A stretch of DNA of 64,000 bases from Halomonas zincidurans B6 (GTDB lineage: Bacteria > Pseudomonadota > Gammaproteobacteria > Pseudomonadales > Halomonadaceae), in NCBI RefSeq assembly GCF_000731955.1, contig NZ_JNCK01000001.1, positions 3,472,001 to 3,536,000 of the forward strand, written 5' to 3'. Below are positions 44,108-55,404 of the stretch, piece by piece. Both the position numbers and the translations under genes were made by a program. Numbering within the stretch: the first letter of the stretch is position 1; the number at the start of each line of letters is the position of its first letter. The notes under the pieces were generated by a model. That model was given only the letters and a program-made list of their open reading frames with translations. It was not told where the DNA came from and made no database searches.

Positions 44108-44194
44108 GCCGAAGTGGTGGAATTGGTAGACACGCTATCTTGAGGGGGTAGTGGCCTTATGGTCGTGGGGGTTCAAGTCCCCCCTTCGGCACCA
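44108..44194 (+). tRNA. tRNA-Leu (anticodon GAG)
   Basis: An 87-base class II tRNA with acceptor GCCGAAG/CTTCGGC, D-arm TGGAATTGGTAGACA, anticodon GAG at 44142-44144 in loop CTTGAGG, a long variable arm, TTCAAGT loop and encoded CCA. It sits between secG and the initiator tRNA, as in E. coli. Confidence 0.97.
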
Positions 44195-44260
44195 CCTGAG
44201 CGCCCCAGCAAGCGGTGCTCGGGAGCACGATTGGCTGGACATGGCGATCTGCTCGTTTCC

Positions 44261-44290
44261 TTGACCGGAGCGCGAGCGAGTTCCTATAAT
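44261..44290 (+). promoter_or_regulatory. sigma-70 promoter of initiator tRNA / rimP-nusA-infB
   Basis: TTGACC (44261-44266), 18-base spacer, perfect TATAAT (44285-44290), ending 13 bases before the tRNA. Confidence 0.85.
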
Positions 44291-44303
44291 CGCCAACCTA
44301 TGA

Positions 44304-44380
<77 letters not shown>

Positions 44381-44391
44381 AGTTTGTTGTG

Positions 44392-44420
44392 AAAGGCCCC
44401 TTCCTATGAAGGGGCTTTTT
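44392..44420 (+). terminator. terminator after initiator tRNA
   Basis: GCCCCTTC-CTAT-GAAGGGGC (44396-44415) followed by five T. It lies between the tRNA and rimP, so read-through or a second start (TTGACA at 44452-44457 with no good -10) must feed rimP-nusA-infB. Confidence 0.88.
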
Positions 44421-44537
44421 GTTAGCAGCCTGATTTTGGCCATCTGAGTTGTTGACACTAATGCCAATCAGCCACCTAGCTTTCCTCTTTACTCCTGGGT
44501 CAGGTGCCTGATGCAACTGCTGTAGGAGCCTTCGTCT

Positions 44538-44999
44538 GTGGCAAACAAGCACGCTGCGCTGAACGCACTCATCGAGCCGGTGGTCACGGCCATGGGCTTT
44601 GAACTCTGGGGGATCGAGCTTTTGCCCCAGGGCAAGCAGTCCCGGCTGGTGGTGTACATCGACAGCCCGGTGGGCATCACGGTCGATCACTGTGCCGACG
44701 TCAGTCGTCAGATCAGCGGGGTACTCGATGTCGAGGATCCAATTCCCGGCAAGTATCAGCTCGAGGTGTCGTCACCCGGCATGGATCGCCCCTTGTTTGA
44801 TCTTGAGCAGTTCGCGCGCTTCAAGGGGTATCAGGTATCCCTGCGCTTGCGGGCGCCGTTCGAAGGGCGTCGCAAGTTCAAGGGGTTGCTGGCGGGCGTC
44901 GAGAATGACGAGGTGCTGCTGCAGCTGGACGGCGAAGAGTACTGCTTTCCCATCGATGGCATTGAACAGGCGCGGATCGTGCCGCAGTTCGGTGCATGA
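44538..44999 (+). CDS. rimP: ribosome maturation factor RimP
   Basis: 153-residue factor for 30S assembly. Shows ELWGIELLPQGKQSRLVVYIDS, ITVDHCADVSRQISGVLDVEDPI and YQLEVSSPGMDRPLF, the family hallmark. GTG start at 44538 with TAGGAGC upstream. First gene of the rimP-nusA-infB-rbfA-truB operon. Confidence 0.95.
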   Translation: MANKHAALNALIEPVVTAMGFELWGIELLPQGKQSRLVVYIDSPVGITVDHCADVSRQISGVLDVEDPIPGKYQLEVSSPGMDRPLFDLEQFARFKGYQVSLRLRAPFEGRRKFKGLLAGVENDEVLLQLDGEEYCFPIDGIEQARIVPQFGA

Positions 45000-45027
45000 G
45001 GACTGGTTTTCTGGCGAGGCTTAAGGC

Positions 45028-46521
45028 ATGAGCAAAGAGATTCTGCTGGTCGTTGATGCGATCTCGAACGAAAAGGGTGTACCCCGCGACGTTATCTTCG
45101 GCGCGGTCGAGGCGGCATTGGCCAGCGCATCACGCAAGCGTTTCGAAGGTCAGGAAGCGAGCGTACGCGTGCAGATCGATCGCGCCACCGGCGACTACGA
45201 GACGTTTCGTCGCTGGGCGGTAGTCGAGGACGATGACTTCGAGAATCCGGATGCCGAAATCAAGCAGTCGTACGCCGAGAGGCGCGACCCGCCGTTGACG
45301 CTCGGCGATGTGGTCGAGGAGCGCATCGAGAACGCCGCCTTCGGGCGCATCGCGGCACAGACCGCCAAGCAGGTCATCGTGCAGAAGGTTCGCGAGGCCG
45401 AGCGTGCCGAGATCGTGCGGCACTACGCCGAGCGTGAAGGTGAGTTGATCGCCGGCATCGTCAAGAAGACTACCCGCGATGGGCTGATCATCGACCTGGG
45501 CGACAACGCCGAGGGCTTCCTGCCGCGCAGCGAGATGATTCCCGGCGAGCGTTACCGGCTCAACGAGCGGGTCCGCGCGCTGTTGTGGAAGGTCGACGCC
45601 GAAGCCCGCGGCTCGCAACTGATCCTGACCCGCACGCGTCCCGAGCTGATCATCGAACTGTTCAAGATCGAGGTGCCGGAAATCGCCGAGCAGCTCATCG
45701 AGATCAAGGGCGCGGCTCGCGACCCGGGGTCGCGGGCCAAGATCGCGGTCAAGACCAACGACAAGCGCATCGACCCGGTCGGCGCCTGCGTCGGGATGCG
45801 CGGTTCCCGCGTCCAGGCGGTATCCAACGAACTGCGCAACGAGCGCGTGGATATCATCCTCTGGGACGACAACCCGGCCCAACTGGTGATCAATGCCATG
45901 GCGCCGGCGGATGTGGCCTCGATTCTCGTCGACGAGGATACCCACGCCATGGACGTGGCGGTCGCCGAGGACAATCTGGCCCAGGCCATCGGCCGCAGCG
46001 GGCAGAACGTTCGCCTGGCCAGCGAGCTGACAGGCTGGGCGCTCAATGTAATGACCGAAGACGAGGCTGAAGGCAAGCGCGAGCAGGAAGTCGACACGCT
46101 GGTCGAGTACTTCATCAATCATCTCGAGATCGATGATGAGCTGGCCCGGATACTGGTCGACGAAGGCTTCACTTCGCTCGAGGAGATCGCCTACGTACCG
46201 CTCGAGGAAATGCTGGAGATCGAAGAATTCGACGAGGACCTGGTAGAGGAGTTGCGCGCACGCGCAAAAGATGAGCTGTTGAACCTGGCAATCGCTTCCG
46301 AAGAGGCACTCGACGGCGCTCAGCCCGCCGAGGATCTCCTCGAGATGGACGGCATGGATCGTCACCTGGCCTTCACTCTGGCCAGTCGTGGCATCGTCAC
46401 CATGGAAGACCTTGCCGAACAATCTGTCGATGACCTCAAGGACATCGAGGATGTAGACGAAGAGCGCGCCGCGGCACTGATCATGACCGCCCGTGCGCCC
46501 TGGTTCGAGAGTCAAGAGTAA
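45028..46521 (+). CDS. nusA: transcription termination/antitermination factor NusA
   Basis: 497-residue RNA polymerase-associated factor. Order: N-terminal polymerase-binding domain (1-130), S1 domain (about 135-200, [19 protein letters not shown]), two KH domains ([36 protein letters not shown]), and two C-terminal acidic repeats ([20 protein letters not shown] and a second about residues 440-490) typical of gammaproteobacteria. Confidence 0.97.
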   Translation: MSKEILLVVDAISNEKGVPRDVIFGAVEAALASASRKRFEGQEASVRVQIDRATGDYETFRRWAVVEDDDFENPDAEIKQSYAERRDPPLTLGDVVEERIENAAFGRIAAQTAKQVIVQKVREAERAEIVRHYAEREGELIAGIVKKTTRDGLIIDLGDNAEGFLPRSEMIPGERYRLNERVRALLWKVDAEARGSQLILTRTRPELIIELFKIEVPEIAEQLIEIKGAARDPGSRAKIAVKTNDKRIDPVGACVGMRGSRVQAVSNELRNERVDIILWDDNPAQLVINAMAPADVASILVDEDTHAMDVAVAEDNLAQAIGRSGQNVRLASELTGWALNVMTEDEAEGKREQEVDTLVEYFINHLEIDDELARILVDEGFTSLEEIAYVPLEEMLEIEEFDEDLVEELRARAKDELLNLAIASEEALDGAQPAEDLLEMDGMDRHLAFTLASRGIVTMEDLAEQSVDDLKDIEDVDEERAAALIMTARAPWFESQE

Positions 46522-46548
46522 CTAGGTCACGGGCTCAGGAGGGTCGTA

Positions 46549-49119
46549 ATGGCAGAGATGACAGTTAAGGATTTTGCAGCCAAGGTGGGGCGTGAGGCGC
46601 CCCGCCTGCTGGAACAGATGCAGGAAGCCGGGCTTCCCCACAAGGCGGAAGGCGACGCGGTGTCCGAAGAGGACAAGCAACGCCTGCTCGACCACCTCAC
46701 TCAGAGTCATGGCGGCGGCCAGGTACCGAAGAATCGCGTCACCCTGACACGCAAGACCAAGAGTCGCATTCGCTCGGGCGACGGTCGCGGCAAGTCGATC
46801 GAGGTTTCCGTCCGCAAGAAGCGTACCTACGTCAAGCGCGAGGAAGCCGAGGAGCCGGCGGCGCAGGCCCCCGAACAGGGCCCGCGTCAGCTGGTCGGCG
46901 ACATGGCCGATGCCTCTCAGGCGCGCGAACAGGCGGAGCGTGAGGCCCAGGCCAAGGCCGCCGAGGCTCAGCCGGACGTTTCGGGCGCCGCCGCGTCGGG
47001 CGCCACTGCGTCGGGCGTCGAGGTCCCGGCAACGTCCGATAACAGCGCCCAGGCGGAAACTACCGCGCCGGCCGCCGACGAGATCCGCTCCGAGCAGGAT
47101 CTTGCCGCTGGCGAGCCGCCTGCGGAGCCGATCGTCGAGGCACCGCCCAAGGAGCCGCGCAGCGACAACCGCCGCGCCAATCCCAAGAAGGCCGCCGCCA
47201 AGAAGGATCGCGACACCAGTCGTGACGAAGATCGCGAGGAGCGCGCCGAGCGCCGTCGCGGTGGCGGCAAGAAGGTCAAGCGTGCCGAGCGGCGTGGTAG
47301 CCGGCGCGGCGGCCGCGACAGCGGCGGCGGTGGCAAGCACAGCTTCCAGCGTCCGACCCAGCCGATCGTGCGCGAGGTGGCGATCCCCGAGTCGATCAGC
47401 GTCGCCGATCTGGCCGACAAGATGGCGATCAAGGCCAACGAAGTCATCAAGGCCATGTTCACCATGGGCGCGGCGGTGACCATCAACCAGACCATCGACC
47501 AGGACACCGCGGCGATCGTCGTCGAGGAGATGGGCCACAAGCCCAAGCTGGTCAAGGACGACGCGCTGGAGACCGAAGTCCTCGAGGGCATTTCCTACGA
47601 GGGCGAGGAGATCACGCGTTCGCCGGTGGTCACGGTGATGGGTCATGTCGACCACGGCAAGACCTCGCTGCTCGACTTCATCCGGCGCACCAAGGTCGCC
47701 ACTGGCGAGGCCGGCGGCATCACCCAGCACATCGGCGCCTACCACGTCGAGGATCAGCACGGCGGCGTGACGTTCCTCGACACCCCGGGCCACGCGGCGT
47801 TCACCGCCATGCGTGCCCGCGGCGCCCAGGCGACCGACGTGGTCATCCTGGTGGTCGCGGCCGACGACGGCGTGATGCCGCAGACCATCGAGGCGGTCGA
47901 GCACGCCAAGGCGGCCGAAGTGCCGCTGGTGGTCGCGGTCAACAAGATCGACAAGCAGGGCGCCGATCCCGACCGGGTCAAGAACGAGCTGTCCCAGCAC
48001 GGCGTGATCTCCGAAGAGTGGGGCGGCGATACCCAGTTCGTGCACGTCTCGGCGAAGACCGGCGAAGGCATCGATGCCCTGCTCGAGGCGGTATTGCTGG
48101 TCTCCGAGGTGCTCGAGCTCAAGGCCGTTCCCGCGGCGCCCGGCAAGGGCGTGGTGGTCGAGTCGCGGCTTGACAAGGGGCGCGGCCCGGTGGCCACCGT
48201 GCTGGTCCAGAACGGCACCCTGAAGAAGGGCGACATCGTGCTGGCCGGCCTGCACTACGGCCGCGTTCGCGCGCTGACCAACGAGCTCGGCAAGCAGGTC
48301 GACGAAGCCGGCCCGGCGATGCCGGTGGAGATCCAGGGCCTGGACGGCACGCCCGAAGCCGGCGAGGACTTCATGGTCCTGGCCGACGACAAGAAGGCCC
48401 GCGAAGTCGCCAACTTCCGTCAGGGCAAGTACCGCGAGGTGCGTCTGGCGCGTCAGCAGAAGGCCAAGCTCGAGAACATGTTCTCGCAGATGGGCCAGGA
48501 CGAGGTGGCCAAGGTCAATATCGTCCTCAAGGTCGACGTGCAGGGCTCGCTGGAAGCGATCCGCGGGGCGCTCGAGGAGCTCTCCACCGGCGAGGTCGAA
48601 GTCGCCGTGGTGTCCTCCGGGGTCGGCGGCATCACCGGCACCGATGCCAACCTGGCGCTGGCCTCCGACGCCATTCTGGTCGGCTTCAACGTGCGTGCCG
48701 ACGCCGCCGCGCGCGAGATCGTCGAGCGCGAAGGGCTGGACCTGCGCTACTACAGCGTCATCTACCAGTTGGTGGATGAAGTCAAGCAGGCGATGAGCGG
48801 CATGCTGGCGCCGGAGTGGAAGGAAGAGATCGTCGGTATCGCCGAGGTCCGCGACGTCTTCCGCGCGCCCAAGATCGGCTCGGTGGCCGGCTGCATGGTC
48901 GTCGAGGGTAGCGTCCATCGCCACAAGAAGATCCGCGTGTTGCGCGACAACGTGGTCATCTACGAGGGCGAGCTGGAATCGCTGCGCCGCTTCAAGGACG
49001 ACGTCAGCGAAGTGCGCAACGGCATGGAGTGCGGTATCGGCGTCAAGAACTACAACGACGTCCAGGTCGGCGACAAGATCGAGGTCTTCGATCAGGTCAA
49101 GGTCGAGCGCAGCCTGTGA
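46549..49119 (+). CDS. infB: translation initiation factor IF-2
   Basis: 856-residue GTPase placing fMet-tRNA on the 30S subunit. The N-terminus has the IF2 assoc domain ([21 protein letters not shown]), then a long charged, Ala/Arg-rich low-complexity region (about 70-270), a second IF2-N domain, and the G domain with GHVDHGKT at about 365, DTPGH and NKID, followed by domains II-IV. In-frame internal starts giving shorter IF2 forms, as in E. coli, are possible but not resolved. Confidence 0.97.
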   Translation: MAEMTVKDFAAKVGREAPRLLEQMQEAGLPHKAEGDAVSEEDKQRLLDHLTQSHGGGQVPKNRVTLTRKTKSRIRSGDGRGKSIEVSVRKKRTYVKREEAEEPAAQAPEQGPRQLVGDMADASQAREQAEREAQAKAAEAQPDVSGAAASGATASGVEVPATSDNSAQAETTAPAADEIRSEQDLAAGEPPAEPIVEAPPKEPRSDNRRANPKKAAAKKDRDTSRDEDREERAERRRGGGKKVKRAERRGSRRGGRDSGGGGKHSFQRPTQPIVREVAIPESISVADLADKMAIKANEVIKAMFTMGAAVTINQTIDQDTAAIVVEEMGHKPKLVKDDALETEVLEGISYEGEEITRSPVVTVMGHVDHGKTSLLDFIRRTKVATGEAGGITQHIGAYHVEDQHGGVTFLDTPGHAAFTAMRARGAQATDVVILVVAADDGVMPQTIEAVEHAKAAEVPLVVAVNKIDKQGADPDRVKNELSQHGVISEEWGGDTQFVHVSAKTGEGIDALLEAVLLVSEVLELKAVPAAPGKGVVVESRLDKGRGPVATVLVQNGTLKKGDIVLAGLHYGRVRALTNELGKQVDEAGPAMPVEIQGLDGTPEAGEDFMVLADDKKAREVANFRQGKYREVRLARQQKAKLENMFSQMGQDEVAKVNIVLKVDVQGSLEAIRGALEELSTGEVEVAVVSSGVGGITGTDANLALASDAILVGFNVRADAAAREIVEREGLDLRYYSVIYQLVDEVKQAMSGMLAPEWKEEIVGIAEVRDVFRAPKIGSVAGCMVVEGSVHRHKKIRVLRDNVVIYEGELESLRRFKDDVSEVRNGMECGIGVKNYNDVQVGDKIEVFDQVKVERSL

Positions 49120-49164
49120 CGAATGGTATGTCGACGCCGATGACGCAGCGAGGAGAGTGAGCCG

Positions 49165-49572
49165 ATGCGCGAGTTCAAGCGTACCGACCGGGTGGCCGAC
49201 CAGCTCCAGCAGGAGTTGGCGGTGCTCATCCAGCGCGAGATCAAGGACCCGCGGCTGGGCATGGTCACCGTCAGTGGCGTGACCGTCAGCCGCGACCTGG
49301 GCTACGCCGACGTCTATGTCACCCTGTTGGGCGACGACGAGCCTGAGCGGATCAAGGAGAACCTCGCGGTACTCAAGCGTGCCGGGGGGTTTCTGCGCAG
49401 CCAGATCGCACGCCGGATCAAGCTGCGCCACGTGCCGGAACTGCGCTTTCACTTCGATGAGAGCGTGGTTCGCGGACACAAGCTGTCGTCGCTGATCGAC
49501 GAGGCGGTCGAGACCGACCGGGCGCGTCACGGCGATGTGGCCGAGGGCGACGAACCGGAAGGCCAACGCTGA
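49165..49572 (+). CDS. rbfA: 30S ribosome-binding factor RbfA
   Basis: 135-residue KH-type protein for 16S 5' end maturation and cold adaptation: FKRTDRVADQLQQELAVLI, IKDPRLGMVTVSGVTVSRDL, YADVYVTLLG and LRHVPELRFHFDESV. The acidic tail ends in overlap with truB (TGATG). Confidence 0.96.
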   Translation: MREFKRTDRVADQLQQELAVLIQREIKDPRLGMVTVSGVTVSRDLGYADVYVTLLGDDEPERIKENLAVLKRAGGFLRSQIARRIKLRHVPELRFHFDESVVRGHKLSSLIDEAVETDRARHGDVAEGDEPEGQR

Positions 49573-50480
49573 TGGCGCGTCGTCGCCGCGGCCTGCCGAT
49601 CGATGGCGTGCTGTTGCTGGACAAGCCCCGGGGCGTGTCCAGCAACCATGCCCTGCAGCGTGTACGCCGGCTTTACCAGGCGCAGAAGGCGGGGCATACC
49701 GGCACGCTGGATCCGATGGCCACCGGGCTGTTGCCGGTGTGCTTCGGCGAGGCGACCAAGTTCTCGTCGCAGCTGCTCGAGGCCGACAAGGTCTACCGCA
49801 CCTACGTGCGACTCGGCGAGATCACCGACACCGGCGATGCCGACGGCGAGGTGATCGAGCGGCGTCCGGTACCGGCACTCGAGGCGGCCGACATCGAACG
49901 GGTGCTGGGCGATTTCCGCGGCGAGATCGAGCAGATCCCGCCGATGCATTCGGCGCTCAAGCATCAAGGCAAGCCGCTTTATCAACTGGCCCGCGAGGGC
50001 AAGACGATTGCGCGTGCGCCGCGCCGCGTGACGGTTTACGATACGCGGCTGATCGGCCGCGAGCCGGCGGGCTTCGAGTTGGAAGTCGCCTGCAGCAAGG
50101 GCACCTACATTCGTACGCTGGCCGGGGACATCGGTACGGCGCTGGGCTGCGGGGCGCATATCAGTGCGCTGCGCCGGCTCAAGACCGGGCCCTTTAAGGC
50201 CGCTGACATGTTCGACTTCGCGACCCTGGAGGCCGGGCTGACGGATGGCGGGCACCAAGCGTTGTTGCCGATGGACGTGCTGGTTGCGCATCTGCCGCGT
50301 CTGGACGTCGATGACGCCACCGCGCAGCGCGTGCTTCATGGCCAGCGGGCGCCTGTTGATACCATCGGGCTGACCAACGACAGCCTGGTTAGACTCTATC
50401 GCGATGCGGCCTTTCTGGGCCTGGTCGCGGTAACGGCGGCAGGGGAGATCGCTCCGCGCCGCCTGGTCGCCGCCGCCTGA
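49572..50480 (+). CDS. truB: tRNA pseudouridine(55) synthase
   Basis: 302-residue enzyme making Psi55 in the T-loop. Contains [34 protein letters not shown] with catalytic Asp47, [10 protein letters not shown] and [19 protein letters not shown]. The start overlaps rbfA. Confidence 0.96.
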   Translation: MARRRRGLPIDGVLLLDKPRGVSSNHALQRVRRLYQAQKAGHTGTLDPMATGLLPVCFGEATKFSSQLLEADKVYRTYVRLGEITDTGDADGEVIERRPVPALEAADIERVLGDFRGEIEQIPPMHSALKHQGKPLYQLAREGKTIARAPRRVTVYDTRLIGREPAGFELEVACSKGTYIRTLAGDIGTALGCGAHISALRRLKTGPFKAADMFDFATLEAGLTDGGHQALLPMDVLVAHLPRLDVDDATAQRVLHGQRAPVDTIGLTNDSLVRLYRDAAFLGLVAVTAAGEIAPRRLVAAA

Positions 50481-50526
50481 CCGCGGCTGGCGGCTCTCGC
50501 CACTGGGATTTAAGTGGCGCGACCCT

Positions 50527-50576
50527 GGAGACTGCAAATATGCGTGGTCTCCGACATTCAATGCTCAGGCATATTG
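50527..50576 (+). promoter_or_regulatory. rpsO leader with alternative hairpins
   Basis: Two stems share bases and exclude each other: GGAGAC (50527-50532) with GTCTCC (50547-50552), and AATATGC (50537-50543) with GCATATT (50569-50575). They lie just before the ribosome site GGAGAG (50583-50588). rpsO leaders are known targets of S15 autoregulation in gammaproteobacteria; that this one works so is inferred. Confidence 0.5.
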
Positions 50577-50592
50577 CTTACTGGAGAGACAG

Positions 50593-50862
50593 ATGGCTTT
50601 GACCGCTGAAAAGAAGGCCGAGATCGTCAACGAATACGGCCGTGGTGACAACGACACCGGTTCCCCCGAGGTTCAGGTGGCGCTGTTGAGTGCCAACATC
50701 GATGGCCTGCAGTCGCACTTCAAGACCAACAAGCAGGACCACCACTCGCGTCGTGGCCTGATCCGCATGGTCAACCAGCGCCGCAAGCTGCTCGACTACC
50801 TCAAGCGCAAGGATCTGGGGCGCTACCAGTCGCTGATCCAGCGTCTGGGCCTGCGTCGCTAA
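50593..50862 (+). CDS. rpsO: ribosomal protein S15
   Basis: 89-residue 16S-binding protein of the 30S platform: [44 protein letters not shown] loop ([20 protein letters not shown]) and [14 protein letters not shown]. Length identical to E. coli S15. Followed by pnp in the conserved order. Confidence 0.98.
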   Translation: MALTAEKKAEIVNEYGRGDNDTGSPEVQVALLSANIDGLQSHFKTNKQDHHSRRGLIRMVNQRRKLLDYLKRKDLGRYQSLIQRLGLRR

Positions 50863-50888
50863 GCAAGGCCTGTCCGCGGATGATGATG

Positions 50889-50921
50889 AACAAGCAACCC
50901 CTCGGGGTTGCTTGTTCTTTT
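50889..50921 (+). terminator. intrinsic terminator of rpsO
   Basis: AACAAGCAACCCC (50889-50901) pairs perfectly with GGGGTTGCTTGTT (50904-50916), then TCTTTT. Partial read-through to pnp is expected. Confidence 0.9.
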
Positions 50922-51017
50922 ATGGGGGTGCGGTAGCCCTTGACCCCGTGAACTCCTAAAATGGTCGCCGAGTCAAAAAGACCCCAACATGAAACAGACA
51001 AGTTGAAGGAAGTCACC

Positions 51018-53141
51018 GTGAATCCGGTCAAAAAGACATTCCAGTACGGTCAGAGCACCGTCACCCTCGAAACCGGGCGCATCGCCCGTCAGGCCACCGG
51101 CGCCGTGCAGGTCACCATGGACGGCGCGGTGGTGCTGTGCACCGTGGTCGCCAGGAAGGACATCAAGCCGGGGCAGGACTTCTTCCCGCTGGCGGTGTTC
51201 TATCAGGAAAAGACCTACTCGGTGGGCAAGATCCCCGGTGGCTTCTTCAAGCGCGAAGGCCGTCCGACCGAGAAGGAAACGCTGACCTCGCGGCTGATCG
51301 ACCGGCCGATTCGCCCGCTGTTTCCCAAGGGCTTCATGAACGAAGTCCAGGTCGTCTGCACCGTGCTCTCCGCCGATCGTAACCAGGACCCGGACATCGC
51401 CGCGATGCTCGGCACCTCGGCGGCGCTGGCGATCTCCGGCGTGCCGTTCAGCGGGCCGATCGGCGCCGCACGGGTGGCCTTCAGCGAAGATCGCGGCTAC
51501 TTCCTCAACCCCAGCGTCGAGGAACTGGCGGTCTCCGAGCTGGACATGGTCGTCGCCGGTACCGACAAGGCCGTGCTGATGGTTGAATCCGAGGCCAAGG
51601 AACTGCTCGAGGACGAGATGCTCGGCGCGGTGCTCTACGGTCACCAGGAAATGCAGGTGGCGATCAGCGCGATCAACGAGTTCGTCGCCGAGGCCGGCAA
51701 GCCCAAGTGGGACTGGCAGCCGGCGACGGAAAACGCTGCACTCAAGGAGGCGCTGGCCAGCGGCTTCGAGAGCCAGGTCGGCGAAGCCTACCGGATCACC
51801 GACAAGATGGCGCGTCAGGATGCCCTCGGCGAACTCAAGCGTCAGGCGGTGGAGCAGCTGTCCGGCGATGGTGAAGGTCAGTTTGATGCCGACGAGGTGG
51901 GTGGCGCCTTCGCCAGTCTCGAGAAGCGCGTGGTGCGCCGCCGGGTGATCGACGGCGAGCCGCGCATCGACGGCCGTAACCACAAGACCGTGCGCCCGCT
52001 GGACATCGAGGTCGGCGTGCTGCCGCGCACCCACGGCTCGGCGCTGTTCACTCGCGGCGAGACCCAGGCGATAGTCATCGCCACGCTGGGCACGCTGCGC
52101 GACGCCCAGTTGATCGAGTCGCTGGAAGGCGAGCGCAAGGATCGCTTCCTGCTGCACTACAATTTCCCGCCGTACAGCGTCGGCGAAGCCGGCTTCATGG
52201 GCGGGCCCAAGCGGCGCGAGATCGGTCATGGGCGTCTCGCCCGGCGCGGCGTCCAGGCGATGCTGCCGAGCGACGAGGCGTTTCCCTACACCATTCGCGT
52301 GGTGTCCGAGATCACCGAATCCAACGGCTCGAGCTCGATGGCCTCGGTGTGCGGCTCGTCGCTGGCGCTGATGGATGCCGGGGTGCCGCTCAAGGCGCCG
52401 GTGGCGGGCATCGCCATGGGTCTAGTCAAGGACGGGGACAAGTTCGCCGTGCTTACCGACATTCTCGGCGACGAGGACCACCTCGGCGACATGGACTTCA
52501 AGGTGGCCGGCTCGGCGGAAGGCGTCACCGCGCTGCAGATGGACATCAAGATCGAGGGCATCAACGAAGAGATCATGGAGACCGCCCTGCAGCAGGCTCA
52601 CGAAGCCCGCCAGCATATCCTCGGCGAAATGAACCGGGTGATCGCGCAGAGTCGCGAGGAGGTCTCCGTCAACGCGCCGTCGATGGCAACCATCAAGATC
52701 TCGCCGGACAAGATCCGCGACGTGATCGGCAAGGGCGGCGCGACGATCCGCAAGATCTGCGACGACACCGGCGCGTCCATCGATCTCGACGATGACGGCA
52801 CCGTGCGCATCTACGCCGAGGACAAGGCGGCCGCCAAGCGCGCCATCGACACCGTGCTGGGAATCACCGCCGAGGCGGAAATCGGCAAGCTCTACCAGGG
52901 CAAGGTGGTGCGGATTGCCGACTTCGGCGCGTTCGTCAACTTCATGCCGGGCACCGATGGGCTGGTGCATATCTCGCAGATCGTGCCCGAGCGGGTCAAT
53001 GACGTGCGCGACTTCATGAACGAAGGCGACGAAGTGATCGTCAAGGTGCTCGATATCGACAACCGCAACCGCGTGAAGCTGTCGATCAAGGAGATCACCG
53101 CCGAAGAGAAGGCAGCCTTCGAGGCGAGCCTGGCCGAGTAA
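51018..53141 (+). CDS. pnp: polynucleotide phosphorylase
   Basis: Phosphorolytic 3'-5' exoribonuclease, degradosome component. GTG 51018 (AAGGA 7 bases upstream) gives 707 residues, close to the 711 of E. coli. Two RNase PH domains ([39 protein letters not shown]), the SVAGIAMG-type block ([12 protein letters not shown]), then KH ([18 protein letters not shown]) and S1 ([18 protein letters not shown]) domains. An ATG-led extension from 50961 is rejected. Confidence 0.97.
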   Translation: MNPVKKTFQYGQSTVTLETGRIARQATGAVQVTMDGAVVLCTVVARKDIKPGQDFFPLAVFYQEKTYSVGKIPGGFFKREGRPTEKETLTSRLIDRPIRPLFPKGFMNEVQVVCTVLSADRNQDPDIAAMLGTSAALAISGVPFSGPIGAARVAFSEDRGYFLNPSVEELAVSELDMVVAGTDKAVLMVESEAKELLEDEMLGAVLYGHQEMQVAISAINEFVAEAGKPKWDWQPATENAALKEALASGFESQVGEAYRITDKMARQDALGELKRQAVEQLSGDGEGQFDADEVGGAFASLEKRVVRRRVIDGEPRIDGRNHKTVRPLDIEVGVLPRTHGSALFTRGETQAIVIATLGTLRDAQLIESLEGERKDRFLLHYNFPPYSVGEAGFMGGPKRREIGHGRLARRGVQAMLPSDEAFPYTIRVVSEITESNGSSSMASVCGSSLALMDAGVPLKAPVAGIAMGLVKDGDKFAVLTDILGDEDHLGDMDFKVAGSAEGVTALQMDIKIEGINEEIMETALQQAHEARQHILGEMNRVIAQSREEVSVNAPSMATIKISPDKIRDVIGKGGATIRKICDDTGASIDLDDDGTVRIYAEDKAAAKRAIDTVLGITAEAEIGKLYQGKVVRIADFGAFVNFMPGTDGLVHISQIVPERVNDVRDFMNEGDEVIVKVLDIDNRNRVKLSIKEITAEEKAAFEASLAE

Positions 53142-53192
53142 CGGATCAGTCCGGCCGGGACAACCCGGCCTGGCCGTAAGGCCAAACAACGG

Positions 53193-53226
53193 AACGGCCC
53201 ATCCGCCAAGCGGATGGGCCGTTTTT
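53193..53226. terminator. bidirectional terminator (pnp/hisC)
   Basis: AACGGCCCATCCGC (53193-53206) and GCGGATGGGCCGTT (53210-53223) with loop CAA and a T-run. Confidence 0.92.
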
Positions 53227-53261
53227 CATTCAGGCGTACGCGTTTGTGCAGAGCGATGCGC

Positions 53262-54317
53262 TCAGCGGCAGATCGCCTCGAGCGCCTCGATCAGGCTGTC
53301 CATCTCATCGTCGGTGCCGATGCTGATGCGCAGGAAGTCGCGCAGCGCCTCGCTGTTGAAATGGCGCACCAGGATGCCGCGCTCGCGCAGCCCGCCGAAC
53401 AGTTCGCCGGCATCGAGATCGTGGTGCCGGGCAAGCAGGAAGTTGGTCTGCGACGGCAGCACCTCGAAGCCCAGTTCATCGAGCCGGCGGCGGGTGCGCT
53501 CGCGGGTGGCGATCACCCGTTCGCGGCAGGCCTCGAAATGCCCGCGATCGGCCAGCGCCGCAATCCCCGCGGCGCTGGCCAGGCTGTCGATGGGGTAGGA
53601 GTTGAAGGAATCCTTGACCCGCTCGAGGCCCTCGATCAACTCGCGCGAACCGAACGCATAGCCCAGCCGCAAGCCGGCCAGGCTGCGCGACTTGGAAAAG
53701 GTGCCGACCACCAGCAGGTTGGGATGGATGTCGATCAGCGGAACCGCACTTTCGCCGCCGAAGTCGACATAGGCTTCGTCGACCAGCACCACACGCTCGC
53801 TAACCTGTTCGAGCAGTCGGGCGATGGCCGAGCGCGGGTGGCCGTGGCCGGTGGGGGCGTTGGGGTTGGCGAACACCACGCCGCCGCTGTCGGCGCTCAG
53901 GGCATCGAGCGGCACCTGCCAGTGATCGTCGAGCGCCAGCGTGCGGTAGCTGATGTCGTAGAGCCGGCAGTAGACAGGATAGAAGCTGTAGCTGATGGCC
54001 GGCATCAGCAGCGGTCGCGACTGGCGGAAGAAGGCCTGAAAGGCCAGTGCCAGGACTTCGTCGGAACCGTTGCCGACGAAGACCTGGTCGACGTCGACGC
54101 CGTGTTCGCGGGCCAGCGCCTCGCGCAGGGCCCACGATTCGGGGTCGGGGTAGCGGCGCAGATGAGCGGCGGGAAATTCGCGCAGCGCGCGCTCCACGCC
54201 AGGGGCCGGCGGATAGGGATTCTCGTTGGTGTTGAGCTTGACCAGTCGCTGGCGCGGCTGCTCCCCGGGGACGTACGGCGTCAGCTCGCGAACTTCCGGG
54301 CTCCAGAACTTGCTCAT
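53262..54317 (-). CDS. hisC: histidinol-phosphate aminotransferase
   Basis: PLP enzyme of histidine synthesis, also able to act on aromatic keto acids. 351 residues: LVKLNTNENPYPPAP, FVGNGSDEVLALAFQAFF, VVFANPNAPTGHGHP, VLVDEAYVDFGG and the PLP lysine in GTFSKSRSLAGLRLGYAFG. ATG 54317 (MSKFWSPEVREL) is preferred; the longer frame upstream overlaps the divergent region. It stands alone, away from other his genes. Confidence 0.92.
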   Translation of the reverse strand: MSKFWSPEVRELTPYVPGEQPRQRLVKLNTNENPYPPAPGVERALREFPAAHLRRYPDPESWALREALAREHGVDVDQVFVGNGSDEVLALAFQAFFRQSRPLLMPAISYSFYPVYCRLYDISYRTLALDDHWQVPLDALSADSGGVVFANPNAPTGHGHPRSAIARLLEQVSERVVLVDEAYVDFGGESAVPLIDIHPNLLVVGTFSKSRSLAGLRLGYAFGSRELIEGLERVKDSFNSYPIDSLASAAGIAALADRGHFEACRERVIATRERTRRRLDELGFEVLPSQTNFLLARHHDLDAGELFGGLRERGILVRHFNSEALRDFLRISIGTDDEMDSLIEALEAICR

Positions 54318-54489
54318 GGTATCTCGGTATCGTGATCGTAAGAATCGGTTGGCGCTCGTCGAGCGCGCTTCAGGACAGTGCTTCAAGTCGCTGTCTCGAG
54401 AGGATGCTTGGGTTATGGTGACGTGCCCGAACGAGCCGCGCAAGCCACGGCATGCTAGGCTGCCACTCTTTGATCGCCGAGTCGTATGC

Positions 54490-55377
54490 ATGCTGGCCAA
54501 GATTCTCTCGACCCTGCTGCCGGTGTTCCTGATTGCCGGCTGCGGAACGCTCTACGGGCGCTTTCGCACCCCCGACATTCGCAGCCTCAATACGCTCAAC
54601 ATGGAGCTGTTCGTGCCCATGCTGGTGTTTGCGGTGCTGGCCGATCGCCAGGCGCCGCTTGCGGAGTACGCCAACCTGGCGCTGGCCGCCGGGCTGATTG
54701 TACTCGGTTCGGGATTGCTGTTGTGGCCGTTGGCGACGCTGCTCAAGCTCAACCGGCGAACCTTCCTGCCGCCGATGATGTTCAACAACACCGGCAACAT
54801 GGGCATACCGCTGCTGGTGCTGGCATTCGGCGAAGCTGCGCTGCCCGCGGCGGTGGTGGTGTTCGTCGTCGAGATGCTGCTGCATTTTTCGCTGGGGCTG
54901 TACATGCTCGACCCGCGCACCCCCTGGTGGCGGCTGTTGCGTATGCCGATCGTGCTTGCCAGCCTGGCTGGGCTGGCGGTCAATCTGAGCGGCCTCCACC
55001 TGCCCGGCTGGCTGCTCGAAGCGCTCGACATGCTCGGCGGGGTGAGCATTCCACTGATGCTGTTCGCGCTCGGGGTGCGCATGCTCGACGTCGACTTCAG
55101 CGACTGGCGGATGGGCGTGCTGGGCGCCGTGGCCTGCCCGGCGAGCGGTCTGGCGCTGGCCTGGCCGTTGATCGCCTGGCTCGACCTGTCGGGCCTGCAG
55201 GCGGCGACGCTATGGGTCTTCGCGGCCCTGCCTCCGGCGGTGCTCAACTATCTGGTGGCCGAGCAGTATCGCCAAGAGCCGCACACGGTGGCCTCGCTGG
55301 TGCTGATCGGCAACCTGGGCAGTCTGGTAGTCATGCCGATCGTGCTGGCGGTGCTGTTCGCTCAAGGCGCCGGCTGA
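54490..55377 (+). CDS. AEC-family permease (second copy)
   Basis: 295-residue carrier with about ten helices. Contains MMFNNTGNMGIPLLVLAFG, the N-terminal repeat motif of the family, and ALGVRMLDVDFSDW followed by the C-terminal repeat. ATG 54490 is chosen because the in-frame extension upstream overlaps hisC and lacks hydrophobic character; the ribosome site is weak. Divergent from hisC. Not a close copy of the AEC gene at 14892-15821. Substrate unknown. Confidence 0.85.
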   Translation: MLAKILSTLLPVFLIAGCGTLYGRFRTPDIRSLNTLNMELFVPMLVFAVLADRQAPLAEYANLALAAGLIVLGSGLLLWPLATLLKLNRRTFLPPMMFNNTGNMGIPLLVLAFGEAALPAAVVVFVVEMLLHFSLGLYMLDPRTPWWRLLRMPIVLASLAGLAVNLSGLHLPGWLLEALDMLGGVSIPLMLFALGVRMLDVDFSDWRMGVLGAVACPASGLALAWPLIAWLDLSGLQAATLWVFAALPPAVLNYLVAEQYRQEPHTVASLVLIGNLGSLVVMPIVLAVLFAQGAG

Positions 55378-55404
55378 ACCAAGCGAGGAATCCGCCGGAA
55401 ACGA

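Noticed and set aside
46522..49566. A very long open frame on the minus strand opposite infB (over 1000 codons)
   Set aside because: Its sequence is the reverse image of a high-GC gene with strong third-position bias, rich in Leu/Arg/Asp/His without domain motifs; infB on the plus strand is certain.
50940..50962. Promoter TTGACC/TAAAAT upstream of pnp
   Set aside because: The spacer is only 11 bases; not functional as a standard sigma-70 promoter.
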